Source: Clostridia bacterium
Lineage (GTDB): Bacteria > Bacillota > Clostridia > Christensenellales > Aristaeellaceae
Length of the DNA: 64,000 nt
Direction of reading: 5' to 3'
Assembly: GCA_017395065.1 (NCBI GenBank)
Contig: JAFPWH010000063.1
Span: 84,729-148,728 of the forward strand
Every line of letters starts with the position of its first letter. Position 1 is the first letter of the stretch. A program made the position numbers and the translations under genes. Shown one piece after another: positions 41,740-50,656 of the stretch. The notes under the pieces are model-generated. The model searched no databases. It saw nothing but the letters and a program-made list of their open reading frames with translations, and was not told the DNA's origin.

Positions 41740-43023
41740 ATGAAAAAGGTACTGAGCTTTGTTTTGATCGCTTTGATCGCCCTGGGCGGAACGAGCCTGG
41801 GCGAAAAGCAGACGCGCATCGTGTTCTGGCACTCCGCGACGGGCGACGCCGGGGAGCTGCTTGGCCGCTACGTGGACGAGTTCAACGTCGGGCCCGGCGC
41901 GCAGCTGGGCGTGTACGTCGAGGCCGTCTATCAGGGCAGCTATTCCGACAGCGCCAGCAAGCTGCAAAGCCTGCTCTCCGCCGAAAACGAGGAGGATCTG
42001 CCGGACGTGATGCAGCTGGACGCGACGGGCAAGGTGCGCTATCTGAGCGCAAAGAGCGCCTACACGCTGGACGAAGCGCTGATCGACCACCCGGACGAGG
42101 ACACAGGCGACTTTTTGGCGCCCGCGCTCGAAAACTGGCGCTTGAACGGCGTTCAGCTGGGCCTTCCCTTTGCGACCTCCACGACGCTGACCTACTACAA
42201 CGCAAGCGTGCTGGACGAGGCCCCGGACAGCCTGTACGACCTGATGTACATCGCGGACGAGTACGAGCTCGAGGACGGCGTCTGCGTTTACGCGTGCGTG
42301 CCGAACACGCCCACGCTCGCCAACTGGCTGGGGCAGATGGGCAGCCGGCTCGTAAACGGCAACAACGGCTCCGAACAGAACGCGACCGAACTGGACTGCC
42401 TGGAGGACGGCTCTCTTCTGCGCTTTCTGGAAATATGGAAGGAACTGTACGCCTCCGGCGCGCTGGTCAGCCGCGCCTCCTCCAACGACGAGTTCATCGC
42501 GGGAAAGCAGCTCGTGATGACCGCGTCCTCCTCGATGATCTCGACGCTTGACGAAAGGATCGGCGGCGCGTTCGAGCTGGGCGTTTCGCCGTACCTGCGC
42601 GTAAGCCCGGACGACGGCTACGGCGCCACGGTATCGGGCAGCTGCCTCGTCATGTTCAAGCACGACGACGAAAGGAGCGAAGCCGCCTGGGAATTCGTAA
42701 AGTACATGACCTCCGACCTTGTGCAGGCGGGCTTTGCGATGGGCACCGGCTATATCCCCTCCCGCGTTTCGGCGGTCAAGACCGATCTTTGGCAGGATTT
42801 CATCCGCGAGGCTCCCGAATACAACGTGGGATTCGAACAGCTGATGCTGACGCCCGAGGGCATGCGCAGCGTGACCGTGGGCCCGGCGGCAGACTTTTAC
42901 TACACGATCCAGGACGTGTTCACTTCGATGCTGGAGGAGGACACGTCGCCCGAAGAAGCCCTTGAGACCCTCGAAGAGGAACTGAACGGCCTGCTGACCC
43001 AGTACGCCCGCGCCAACCCGTAG
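41740..43023 (+). CDS. ABC transporter substrate-binding protein, UgpB-like, without lipobox
   Basis: 427 residues of the family 1 (sugar/glycerol-phosphate) binding-protein type: IVFWHSATGD at the start, DLPDVMQLDATGKVRYL, GLPFATSTTLTYYNASVLDEA, FIAGKQLVMTASSS, and WEFVKYMTSDLVQAGFAMGTGYIPSR near the end. The signal sequence (about 1-21) has no Cys at the cleavage site (GGTSLGE), so it cannot be a standard lipoprotein, unusual for a Gram-positive binding protein. Ligand class by homology is a glycan or glycerophosphodiester; by regulation it is a flavin. It has its own ribosome-binding site and is last in the operon. Confidence 0.9.
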   Translation: MKKVLSFVLIALIALGGTSLGEKQTRIVFWHSATGDAGELLGRYVDEFNVGPGAQLGVYVEAVYQGSYSDSASKLQSLLSAENEEDLPDVMQLDATGKVRYLSAKSAYTLDEALIDHPDEDTGDFLAPALENWRLNGVQLGLPFATSTTLTYYNASVLDEAPDSLYDLMYIADEYELEDGVCVYACVPNTPTLANWLGQMGSRLVNGNNGSEQNATELDCLEDGSLLRFLEIWKELYASGALVSRASSNDEFIAGKQLVMTASSSMISTLDERIGGAFELGVSPYLRVSPDDGYGATVSGSCLVMFKHDDERSEAAWEFVKYMTSDLVQAGFAMGTGYIPSRVSAVKTDLWQDFIREAPEYNVGFEQLMLTPEGMRSVTVGPAADFYYTIQDVFTSMLEEDTSPEEALETLEEELNGLLTQYARANP

Positions 43024-43054
43024 GGCCCGTTACACATTCTGCAAAGAAATTTTC

Positions 43055-43083
43055 TTGTAACTTAAAACGCAAAAGTGTACAAT
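43055..43083 (+). promoter_or_regulatory. SigA promoter of buk
   Basis: TTGTAA at 43055, a 17 bp spacer and TACAAT at 43078. Confidence 0.65.
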
Positions 43084-43115
43084 AGGCACGTTCAATTCTC
43101 AGCGGAGGCCGCAAA

Positions 43116-44234
43116 ATGCAAAACACCGATAAGCTAAAGATCCTCGTCATAAATCCCGGCTCCACCTCCACGAAGGTCAGCCTGTTCGAGGGCGAAAACT
43201 GCCTGTTTGAAAAAAGCCTGTTTCACGACGCGCCCGAACTGCTCAAATACCCCCACGTGAACGACCAGACGCCGTTCCGCTATCAGGTCATCGAGAACAT
43301 GCTCAAGGCCTACGGCATACGCCCCGAGGAGATCGACGTGTTCGTCGGCCGCGGCGGCAGCGCCTACAGCCAGCCGGGCGGCGTGACCCTGATCGACGAA
43401 AAGCTCTACGACGACACGGTCAGGGCTGTGGGCGGCAGCGAGCACCCCGCAAAGCTCGGCGTGATGCTGGCCTGGCAGTTCAGTCAGAACTTCAAAAAGG
43501 CCGCCTACACGCTCAATCCCACCAACGTGGACGAATACTGCGACCTTGCGCGCCTGACCGGCATAAAGGGCGTGTACCGCATAAGCCACAGCCACGTGCT
43601 CAACCAAAAAGCCGTCGCGGAATTCCACGCGGGCAAGCTCGGCAAAAAGTATGAAGAAATGAACTTCATCGTCGCCCACATCGACGGCGGCATCACCGTG
43701 AGCGCCCACCAGAACGGCAAAATGATCGACGGCAACATGGGCGCGGACGGCGAGGGCAGCTTCACCCCCACGCGCATCGGTTCCGTTCCGGTTTTGTCGC
43801 TTCTCGATTACGTGGAAAAGCATTCCGTCAGGGAAGCGCGCCTGATGTGCTCCCGTGCGGGCGGGTTCGTGAGTCTCTTCGGCACCGCGGATTCCGACTA
43901 CATCCACAAAAAGGTGGACGAGGGCGACCCCAAGGCCACGCTCGTTTGGAACACGATGATCTACCAGATCTGCAAGCAGATCGGCGAAATGAGCGCCGTG
44001 CTGTGCGGCAAGGTGGACGGCATACTACTCACGGGCGGCCTCATGCGCTTTCAGGACATCTATGAGGGCATCAAAACGCGCTGCGGCTGGATCGCGCCCA
44101 TCAGCGTCTATCCCGGCGAGATGGAGCAGGAGGCGCTGGCGTATTCGGTGCTCAAGGCGATACGGGGCGAGGTCCCGACGCTGACCTACGCGGGCAAGCC
44201 CGTCTGGGACGGCTTCGACTTTATGAACGACTGA
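43116..44234 (+). CDS. buk: Butyrate kinase (or related acyl kinase)
   Basis: 372 residues, fitting butyrate kinase (355-380) rather than acetate kinase (about 400). The acetate/sugar kinase fold shows NPGSTSTKVSLF at the N-terminus, VGRGGSAYSQPGG, HIDGGITVSAHQNG, GEGSFTPTRIGS and LTGGLMRF. It makes ATP and butyrate, or a branched-chain acid, from the acyl phosphate. It is followed by a terminator and a phosphotransacylase, a Ptb-Buk-like pairing in reversed order. Confidence 0.93.
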   Translation: MQNTDKLKILVINPGSTSTKVSLFEGENCLFEKSLFHDAPELLKYPHVNDQTPFRYQVIENMLKAYGIRPEEIDVFVGRGGSAYSQPGGVTLIDEKLYDDTVRAVGGSEHPAKLGVMLAWQFSQNFKKAAYTLNPTNVDEYCDLARLTGIKGVYRISHSHVLNQKAVAEFHAGKLGKKYEEMNFIVAHIDGGITVSAHQNGKMIDGNMGADGEGSFTPTRIGSVPVLSLLDYVEKHSVREARLMCSRAGGFVSLFGTADSDYIHKKVDEGDPKATLVWNTMIYQICKQIGEMSAVLCGKVDGILLTGGLMRFQDIYEGIKTRCGWIAPISVYPGEMEQEALAYSVLKAIRGEVPTLTYAGKPVWDGFDFMND

Positions 44235-44236
44235 TA

Positions 44237-44276
44237 AAAAAAGGGACGGGCACGGCGATGTGTCCGGTCCCTTTTT
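44237..44276 (+). terminator. Intrinsic terminator between buk and pta
   Basis: AAAAAGGGAC...GTCCCTTTTT with an inner imperfect stem (GGCAC/GTGTCC), starting 3 bp after the buk stop. The following ribosome-binding site lies outside the hairpin. Confidence 0.8.
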
Positions 44277-44308
44277 GATATGAAATCTTTTGAGCGAGGT
44301 AACAACTT

Positions 44309-45301
44309 ATGAGCATCATGCAAATGCTGCGCGAAAAAGCCAAAACAAACGTCAAAACCATCGTGCTGCCCGAGGGCGACGAAGCGCGCACCGTGAAGGC
44401 GGCCGCCATACTGAAGGCGGAGGGCATCGCCAGGCCCGTTCTGCTGGGCAATACCGAAAAAGTCGCCTTTGCGGCAAAGGAAGCCGGCGCGGACATAAGC
44501 GGCATCTGCGTCGTCGATCCGGAAACCTCCGAAAAAACGAAGGTCTACGCCGAAGAGCTGTACGAACTCAGAAAGAGCAAGGGCATAAGCCCGGAGGACG
44601 CGCTGAAGCTCGTAAAGGACAGCATGTATTACGGCATCATGATGGTAAAGACGGGCGACGCGGACGGACTGGTGAGCGGCGCCGTTCACACCACGGGCGA
44701 CATGCTGCGCCCCGCGCTGCAGATCATAAAGACCAAGCCCGGCTGCAAGGTCGTCTCCTCTGCGTTCCTGATGGACTGCCCCAACAAGAGTCTGGGCGAA
44801 AACGGGCTTTTGGTCTACAGCGACTGCGTTGTCATGCCCAACCCGAGCGCCGAGGAGCTGGCCCACATCGCCGTTTCCGCCGCCGAGACCGCAAAGACCC
44901 TCTGCGGCATTCAGGAGCCCCGCGTGGCGATGCTGAGCTTTTCCACGAAGGGCAGCGCAAAGCACGAACTGGTCAGCAAGGTTCAGCAGGCGACGCAGCT
45001 TGCGCACGAGCTAAGGCCCGATCTTCTCCTCGACGGCGAAATGCAGTTCGACGCGGCGATCGTGCCCGAGGTCGGACAGAGCAAGGCCAAGGGCAGCCCC
45101 GTCGCCGGAAGGGCCAACGTGCTCGTCTTCCCGGATCTTCAGGCCGGCAACATCGGCTACAAGATCACCCAGCGCATCGGCGGCGCCGAATGCTTCGCCG
45201 TGCTTCAGGGGCTGGCAAAGCCCTGCAACGACCTGTCGCGCGGCTGCTCGGTGGACGACATCGTGACCACCGTCGCGGCGACCGCCGTACAGGCGCAATA
45301 A
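44309..45301 (+). CDS. pta: Phosphate acetyltransferase (phosphotransacylase family)
   Basis: 330 residues. Family features: KTIVLPEGDEARTVKAAAIL at the N-terminus, DADGLVSGAVHTTGDMLRPALQIIKTKPG, SFSTKGSAKHE, DGEMQFDAAIVPEVG and NVLVFPDLQAGNIGYKITQRIGGAE. These fit Pta rather than the shorter Ptb (about 300). It interconverts acyl-CoA and acyl phosphate. Next to buk rather than ackA, it may supply acetyl phosphate to a promiscuous kinase or accept butyryl-CoA; the sequence alone does not settle this. Confidence 0.92.
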   Translation: MSIMQMLREKAKTNVKTIVLPEGDEARTVKAAAILKAEGIARPVLLGNTEKVAFAAKEAGADISGICVVDPETSEKTKVYAEELYELRKSKGISPEDALKLVKDSMYYGIMMVKTGDADGLVSGAVHTTGDMLRPALQIIKTKPGCKVVSSAFLMDCPNKSLGENGLLVYSDCVVMPNPSAEELAHIAVSAAETAKTLCGIQEPRVAMLSFSTKGSAKHELVSKVQQATQLAHELRPDLLLDGEMQFDAAIVPEVGQSKAKGSPVAGRANVLVFPDLQAGNIGYKITQRIGGAECFAVLQGLAKPCNDLSRGCSVDDIVTTVAATAVQAQ

Positions 45302-45318
45302 ACAAGGAGAAAACGCAA

Positions 45319-45717
45319 ATGAAGATCACCGGTATCGCGCACGCGGCCTACAACGTCGCAAACATGCAGGCTTCCCTGGACTTTTACGTAAACAAGCTCG
45401 GCATGAAGCATGCCTTCTCCATCGAGGGGAACGACGGTAAGCCCTGGATCGAGTACCTGAAAGTGGCGGACAGGCAGTTTATCGAGCTGTTCTATTCCGA
45501 CGGCGGTTTTGAAAGCAAGCCCTCCTACAGCCATCTGTGCATACAGGTGCCCGACTGCGCAAAGGCACAGGAAGAACTGGAGGCCGCGGGCGTAACCATC
45601 GAAGTGCCCGTAAAGCAGGGCAAGGACGGCAACTTCCAGCTCTGGATCCGCGACCCCGACGGCAACCGTCTGGAGATCATGCAGATCAGCCCGACCTCGC
45701 CGCAGGCCAGATCGTAA
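45319..45717 (+). CDS. VOC (glyoxalase/bleomycin-resistance fold) protein
   Basis: 132 residues, two beta-alpha-beta3 modules. The start ITGIAHAAYNVANMQASLDFYVNKLGM and the end WIRDPDGNRLEIMQI are typical. Potential metal ligands are His8, the Glu of FIELFY, the His of YSHLCIQV and the Glu of LEIM. The family covers lactoylglutathione lyases, epimerases and dioxygenases; methylmalonyl-CoA epimerase was considered but not supported. Ribosome-binding site AAGGAG; 17 bp after pta, so possibly co-transcribed. Confidence 0.85.
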   Translation: MKITGIAHAAYNVANMQASLDFYVNKLGMKHAFSIEGNDGKPWIEYLKVADRQFIELFYSDGGFESKPSYSHLCIQVPDCAKAQEELEAAGVTIEVPVKQGKDGNFQLWIRDPDGNRLEIMQISPTSPQARS

Positions 45718-45792
45718 ACGCTTAAAACAAATGGACAGGGCGCCTTTCCGCACGCGGATGGGCGCTTTGTAAAACGCTTAACCGCAATTACG

Positions 45793-45821
45793 TTGAAAGT
45801 TTTACGCGGGAAAGATATAAT
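45793..45821 (+). promoter_or_regulatory. SigA promoter of secDF
   Basis: TTGAAA at 45793, a 17 bp spacer and TATAAT at 45816, upstream of CGGAGG at 45846. Confidence 0.75.
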
Positions 45822-45855
45822 TAAAGGATATTATTGGTATTTTTTCGGAGGAAGC

Positions 45856-48345
45856 ATGAGAACGAGAAATCTGATCGCGCTGATCGCGGTGGTATTGGTG
45901 ACCGCGCTGGCGCTGGTCTGCGCTTTCGCAGGCGTAAAAATCGGAGACAAGCAAATCATCAAGCCCATCAACGAAGGCCTTAGTCTTGGCCTCGACCTGA
46001 AGGGCGGCGTGTACGTGGTGTTCCGCGCCGACAGGGAGAATTACGGCGAAGCCGAATTCAGCGCCCTGCTCGACAACACCGCCGAGGTGCTCAGAAAGCG
46101 CCTGACCAACGAGGGCTACACCGAGGCAAGCGTCTCCCTGCAGGGCACGGACAGCATCCGCGTGGAGATCCCCGAAGTGGAGGATCCCGACGAGGTGGTC
46201 GGCCTGATCGGCAAGCCCGCAAAGCTCGAGTTTCTCGACCCGAACGACAAAGTGATCATCGAGGGCAAGGACATCCGCGAGGTCTCCCCCTTCTACGACG
46301 AAACCAAGGACCGCTACGGCGTGGCCTTCACGCTCTCGGACGAGGCTGCCGACGCATTTGAAAAAGCCACCGCCCGCCTCGTGGACCAGCCCATTTTCAT
46401 CATGCTGGACGGCGAGGAGATCTCCGCGCCCTACGTTTCGGAAAAGATCGCCGGCGGGCACGTCAGCATCTCGCTGCAGGACGGGCTGAGCCGCCAGGAA
46501 TCCTACGAGGAGGCCGAGCAGCTCGCGACACTGATCATGAGCGGCGCGCTGCCGCTGAACCTCACGGAGGAAGACCTTCGCTCCATCTCCCCCACCCTCG
46601 GCGAGGACGCGATGAACAAGGCGCTGGTCGCCGGGCTCATCGGCGCGGCGCTGATCCTTCTGTTCATGGCCGCCGTGTACCGTCTGCCGGGCCTGATGGC
46701 GGACCTTGCGCTCTGCTGGTACATCCTGCTGGTGTTCGTGCTGATAAGCCTCCTGGGCATACAGCTCACACTCCCCGGCATCGCCGGCATACTGCTGGGC
46801 ATCGGCATGGCCGTGGACGCGAACGTCGTCATTTTCGAGCGCTTCCGCGAGGAACTGCGCCTTGGCAGGAGCTATGAATCCGCGGTCAAGGCCGGCTTCA
46901 AAAACGCGCTTCGGGCTATCGTCGACTCCAATATCACGACGCTGATCGCTGCGTTCGTGCTGATGTATTTCGGCACGGGCTCGGTCAGGGGCTTCAGCTA
47001 CACGCTGTGCATAAGCGTCGTCGTCTCGATGTTCACGGCGGTGTTCGTGACCCGCTTCCTGCTCAACCGCGCCGTACGCCTCGGCATCAATTCAAAGGCC
47101 GCCTACACCAGAAAGTTCAGTCAAAGGCATTCCTTCGCCGTCGTCAAAAGAGCGCGCCTGTTCGCGCTTGTGCCCGCCGTGCTCGTGCTGGCCGCGCTGA
47201 TTATGAACATCGCAGGCGCGGGCATCCACCTGGGCATCGACTTTACCGGCGGCACGCTGATCGAATACGACGTGGGCGAGGACTTCACCACCGAACAGAT
47301 CACCGCCATCCTGCGGGAGGGCGGCCACAAGGATTTCAGCGTCAGCAAGACCGCAAAGGACGGCGAGACGCGCCTTCAGATCCGCACGAGGCTCGAGGCC
47401 GAGGAGGCCGACTGGGAGGGCGTGACGGAGGGCGTCATGGCGCTTCTGGGCGATCAGAAGCTCAAAGAGAGCGGCGTTGTCACCAACAAATACATCACCC
47501 AGAACAACCTTGACGACAGCTACCGCGGCGCGAGGCTCTTTACCTACGAAGGACTTGTCGACAGCGATGTCGTTCAGGAAAAGCTCGAGGACGCGCTGCA
47601 TGAAAACAGCATGCCCTTCAGCCGGGTGCACGCCGTCGAAAACGACGACGCGGAGGAGCCCGAAACGCTGATCTACATCCTCACGCAGGGCGAAAGCGCC
47701 TCGGGCGTCGGCGAGATCACCGAGCTGCTCAGGCAGCGCTTCCCCGAAGTCAAACAATTGAACGCCGAATACGCGGGCGCGGTATCCAGCGCGCAGCTGA
47801 TCAAAAACGCACTCTTGTCCATGGGCGTAGCGCTGGTTCTGATGCTGATCTACATCGCCATCCGCTTTGACCTGTTCTCGGGCCTTGCGGCACTGCTGGG
47901 CCTGTTCCACGACGTCGTGATCATGCTGGCGGCCATGAGCTTTTTCGGTTTCCTGTATCAGGTGAACTCTCCGTTCATCGCCGCGCTTTTGACGATCGTC
48001 GGCTACTCGATCAACGACACGATCATCATCTTCGACCGCATACGCGAAAACAAAAAGAGCATGCGCAGGGACGGCGCGGACGCCATAGTCGACACGAGCG
48101 TGAGCCAGAGCCTTTCGCGCACGGTCAACACCTCCGTGACCACGCTGATCACGCTGGTGGCGCTGTTCGTGCTGGGCACCGAGACGATACGCGAATTCAC
48201 GTTCCCGCTGATCGCGGGCATGATCGCGGGCACGTACTCCTCCAACCTGCTAAGCGGCCCCTTCTGGGCGTGGCTCATGAACAGGAAGCACGGCAGAAAA
48301 CAGCCCGCAGAAGACAGTACCGCTTCCGGGGACGCCAATGCTTAG
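45856..48345 (+). CDS. secDF: Protein translocase subunit SecDF (fused)
   Basis: 829 residues: SecD (1 to about 430) fused to SecF (about 440-829), the Firmicutes arrangement. SecD shows GLSLGLDLKGGVYVVF, the P1 region and GIGMAVDANVVIFERFREELR. SecF shows LGIDFTGGTLIEYDVG and YSINDTIIIFDRIREN, with six helices in each half. It uses the proton or sodium gradient to help late export through SecYEG. ATG at 45856 with CGGAGG gives the family N-terminus. It overlaps recJ by 8 bp. Confidence 0.97.
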   Translation: MRTRNLIALIAVVLVTALALVCAFAGVKIGDKQIIKPINEGLSLGLDLKGGVYVVFRADRENYGEAEFSALLDNTAEVLRKRLTNEGYTEASVSLQGTDSIRVEIPEVEDPDEVVGLIGKPAKLEFLDPNDKVIIEGKDIREVSPFYDETKDRYGVAFTLSDEAADAFEKATARLVDQPIFIMLDGEEISAPYVSEKIAGGHVSISLQDGLSRQESYEEAEQLATLIMSGALPLNLTEEDLRSISPTLGEDAMNKALVAGLIGAALILLFMAAVYRLPGLMADLALCWYILLVFVLISLLGIQLTLPGIAGILLGIGMAVDANVVIFERFREELRLGRSYESAVKAGFKNALRAIVDSNITTLIAAFVLMYFGTGSVRGFSYTLCISVVVSMFTAVFVTRFLLNRAVRLGINSKAAYTRKFSQRHSFAVVKRARLFALVPAVLVLAALIMNIAGAGIHLGIDFTGGTLIEYDVGEDFTTEQITAILREGGHKDFSVSKTAKDGETRLQIRTRLEAEEADWEGVTEGVMALLGDQKLKESGVVTNKYITQNNLDDSYRGARLFTYEGLVDSDVVQEKLEDALHENSMPFSRVHAVENDDAEEPETLIYILTQGESASGVGEITELLRQRFPEVKQLNAEYAGAVSSAQLIKNALLSMGVALVLMLIYIAIRFDLFSGLAALLGLFHDVVIMLAAMSFFGFLYQVNSPFIAALLTIVGYSINDTIIIFDRIRENKKSMRRDGADAIVDTSVSQSLSRTVNTSVTTLITLVALFVLGTETIREFTFPLIAGMIAGTYSSNLLSGPFWAWLMNRKHGRKQPAEDSTASGDANA

Positions 48346-50653
48346 ACTTACGCCCCGGCAAAGCGAGGTCGCTTCCTGGCCGTGCCCGGAGGGGATGCAT
48401 CCCCTGCTGCACAGGCTGCTGAGCTTAAGAGGCGTAGGCAATCGGGAGGAGGCGCGCGCGTTTCTGCATCCCGGCCGCGAGGATCTTCGGGATCCGTACC
48501 TGCTCAGCGACATGCAGGCGGCGGTCGACATCATACGGGACGCGGTAAAAAAGGATCAGCGCATCTGCGTCTACGGCGACTACGACGTGGACGGCGTGTG
48601 CGCCTCGGCGATCCTGACGCTGTACCTCAAAGAGCTCGGCGCGCGCTGCGGCGTCTACCTGCCCTCCCGACACACAGAAGGCTACGGCCTGAACGCGGAC
48701 GCGGTGGATTTCATCAGCCTGAACTATGAACTGCTGATCACCGTGGACTGCGGCATCACCGCCTTCGAGCTCGTGGAAAGGGCGCTCGGCAAGGGCATGC
48801 GCGTGATCGTGACCGACCACCATAAGCCGGGCGAGCGCTTGCCCGGCTGCCCCACGGTAAACCCGCTGTTGGGCGGCTATCCCTTCGGCTACCTTTGCGG
48901 CACGGGCGTCGCGTTTCAGCTGGTCACGGCGCTGGCCGGGCGCGACAAGGCCATGGAATACATCGACCTTGCGGCGCTTGCAACGATCGCGGACATCGTG
49001 CCGCTCAGAGACGAAAACCGCGCGATCGCCTGCCTGGGCCTCAAAAAGATCAACGTATCCGCGCGCCCCGGCATACGCGCGCTGATCTGCGTGAGCGGCC
49101 TGGAGGGCAAGGTGCTGAGCGAAGGCAACGTCGCCTTTCAGCTTACGCCCCGCCTGAACGCGAGCGGGCGCCTCGGCGACGCAAAGCGCGCCTACGACCT
49201 TTTGACCTCGACGGACGCTGAAACCTGCGAGCGCCTCGCGCAGGAGCTCGATCAGGAAAACCGGAACCGCAAGGATTTTGAAAACCGCGCGATCGAGGAG
49301 GCCGAACAGCAATTGGTCGGCTTTGACTTCGCTTCGAACCCCGTCATCATCGTGAAGGGCAGAGACTGGAACCCCGGCGTGATCGGGCTTACCGCCTCCC
49401 GCCTGACCGAAAAATACCACTGTCCGGCCATCGCCCTGACGCCGGACGGCGAATACTATACCGGCTCCTGCCGCTCCATCGAGGGCGTGGACATCCACGA
49501 GGCGCTCAAAAGCGTCTCCCATCTGCTGGACCGCTTCGGCGGCCACAAGATGGCGGCGGGGCTGCGGCTCAGGGCAGAAAACCTGGACGAATTTACCCGC
49601 GCGCTCAACCGGACGATGCTGGATACGCTCGATCCGCGCCTGTGGATCCCCTTTCAGGAGTACGACGCGGAGGTCAGCGGAAGCGAACTGACGCCGGAGC
49701 TGGCAAAGGACATCGAGGCGCTCTCCCCCACCGGCTGCGGAAACCCCGACGCGGTTTTCCTGACGCGCTGCGAGATCAGCGAAGCGTATCCCGTGGGCAA
49801 GGAGAAAGAGCACTTGAAGCTCGGCGTCACCACGAACGACGGAACGCGCCTTGGCGGCATTTGGTTCCGCCACGGCGCGGACGCGGCGCTGCTCAGGGGC
49901 AAGGCGGACATGCTGTACGCGCTGGGTCTCAATACCTACATGGGACAGACCTCAATGCAGGCGATGGTAAAACAGCTCTTGCCCAGAAGCGACAAGTTCG
50001 ATCCGGAAGGGGACGAAATGCATTTCGGCGGAATGCTCCTGTCGCTTTGCGAAAACTTCGGCAGGTTTCAGGCGCAAAAGCCGATCACGCCCGGCGAAGT
50101 GAGCCAATACTTCTCTTCCGATTTCAGGGGCAGCCTCGTCGTCGCATCCGACGCACAGAGCGCACGCGCGGCCGCCAACGTGCTGGGCGAAGAAGCGGAC
50201 ATCTGCCTGTACAGGTATCCGGGCGACCCGAGAGGCTTTAACGCGCTGTGCCTGTGCCCCGAAGGGCAGGCGCCCGGCTGCTACAAGAACGTCTTTTACG
50301 CGGGCGTACCCGCCTTTTTGTGCGCGGGCGGCCGCAGGATCCTCGGCGTCCCCGTAAGCCCCGCCTTTTCGAAGCTGCCAGACGTGGAGGGCCTGAGGGA
50401 GATCTACAGGCAAGTGCGAAACGCCGCGCAGGCCCGCCGCAGGTATACGAGTCTAAGTGAAGCGCTTTCGGCGCTCAGCCGCGCCGCAAAAATGGAAGCA
50501 AGCCGCCTGAGCGTGGGGCTTGCGGTGCTCACGCACGCGGAGCTGTGCGGCATAAAGATATCGGACGGCGGCTGCGTGCCGGTTTATTTCAACGAAAAGA
50601 GAGACCCGTTGGAGGACGAGCTGTACAGGGAATTCAGGCGCATTGGGGGTTAG
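48338..50653 (+). CDS. recJ: Single-stranded-DNA-specific exonuclease RecJ
   Basis: 771 residues. The DHH motifs are YGDYDVDGVCASAILTLYL, TVDCGIT and VTDHHKPG, then ALATIADIVPL; the DHHA1 part contains FGGHKMAAG. A C-terminal extension of about 200 residues beyond the OB-like region is typical of Firmicute RecJ. It degrades single-stranded DNA 5'-3' in recombination and repair. The start overlaps the secDF stop by 8 bp; relA follows at 3 bp. Confidence 0.96.
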   Translation: MLRLTPRQSEVASWPCPEGMHPLLHRLLSLRGVGNREEARAFLHPGREDLRDPYLLSDMQAAVDIIRDAVKKDQRICVYGDYDVDGVCASAILTLYLKELGARCGVYLPSRHTEGYGLNADAVDFISLNYELLITVDCGITAFELVERALGKGMRVIVTDHHKPGERLPGCPTVNPLLGGYPFGYLCGTGVAFQLVTALAGRDKAMEYIDLAALATIADIVPLRDENRAIACLGLKKINVSARPGIRALICVSGLEGKVLSEGNVAFQLTPRLNASGRLGDAKRAYDLLTSTDAETCERLAQELDQENRNRKDFENRAIEEAEQQLVGFDFASNPVIIVKGRDWNPGVIGLTASRLTEKYHCPAIALTPDGEYYTGSCRSIEGVDIHEALKSVSHLLDRFGGHKMAAGLRLRAENLDEFTRALNRTMLDTLDPRLWIPFQEYDAEVSGSELTPELAKDIEALSPTGCGNPDAVFLTRCEISEAYPVGKEKEHLKLGVTTNDGTRLGGIWFRHGADAALLRGKADMLYALGLNTYMGQTSMQAMVKQLLPRSDKFDPEGDEMHFGGMLLSLCENFGRFQAQKPITPGEVSQYFSSDFRGSLVVASDAQSARAAANVLGEEADICLYRYPGDPRGFNALCLCPEGQAPGCYKNVFYAGVPAFLCAGGRRILGVPVSPAFSKLPDVEGLREIYRQVRNAAQARRRYTSLSEALSALSRAAKMEASRLSVGLAVLTHAELCGIKISDGGCVPVYFNEKRDPLEDELYREFRRIGG

Positions 50654-50656
50654 AAC

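Noticed and set aside
44290..45717. 475-codon plus-strand frame covering pta and the VOC gene
   Set aside because: Its first two thirds are pta in a shifted frame; the real VOC start is ATG at 45319 with AAGGAG.
45725..45775. Terminator between the VOC gene and secDF
   Set aside because: The GGGCGCC...GGGCGC hairpin is imperfect and followed by only three T before mixed sequence; not strong enough to list.
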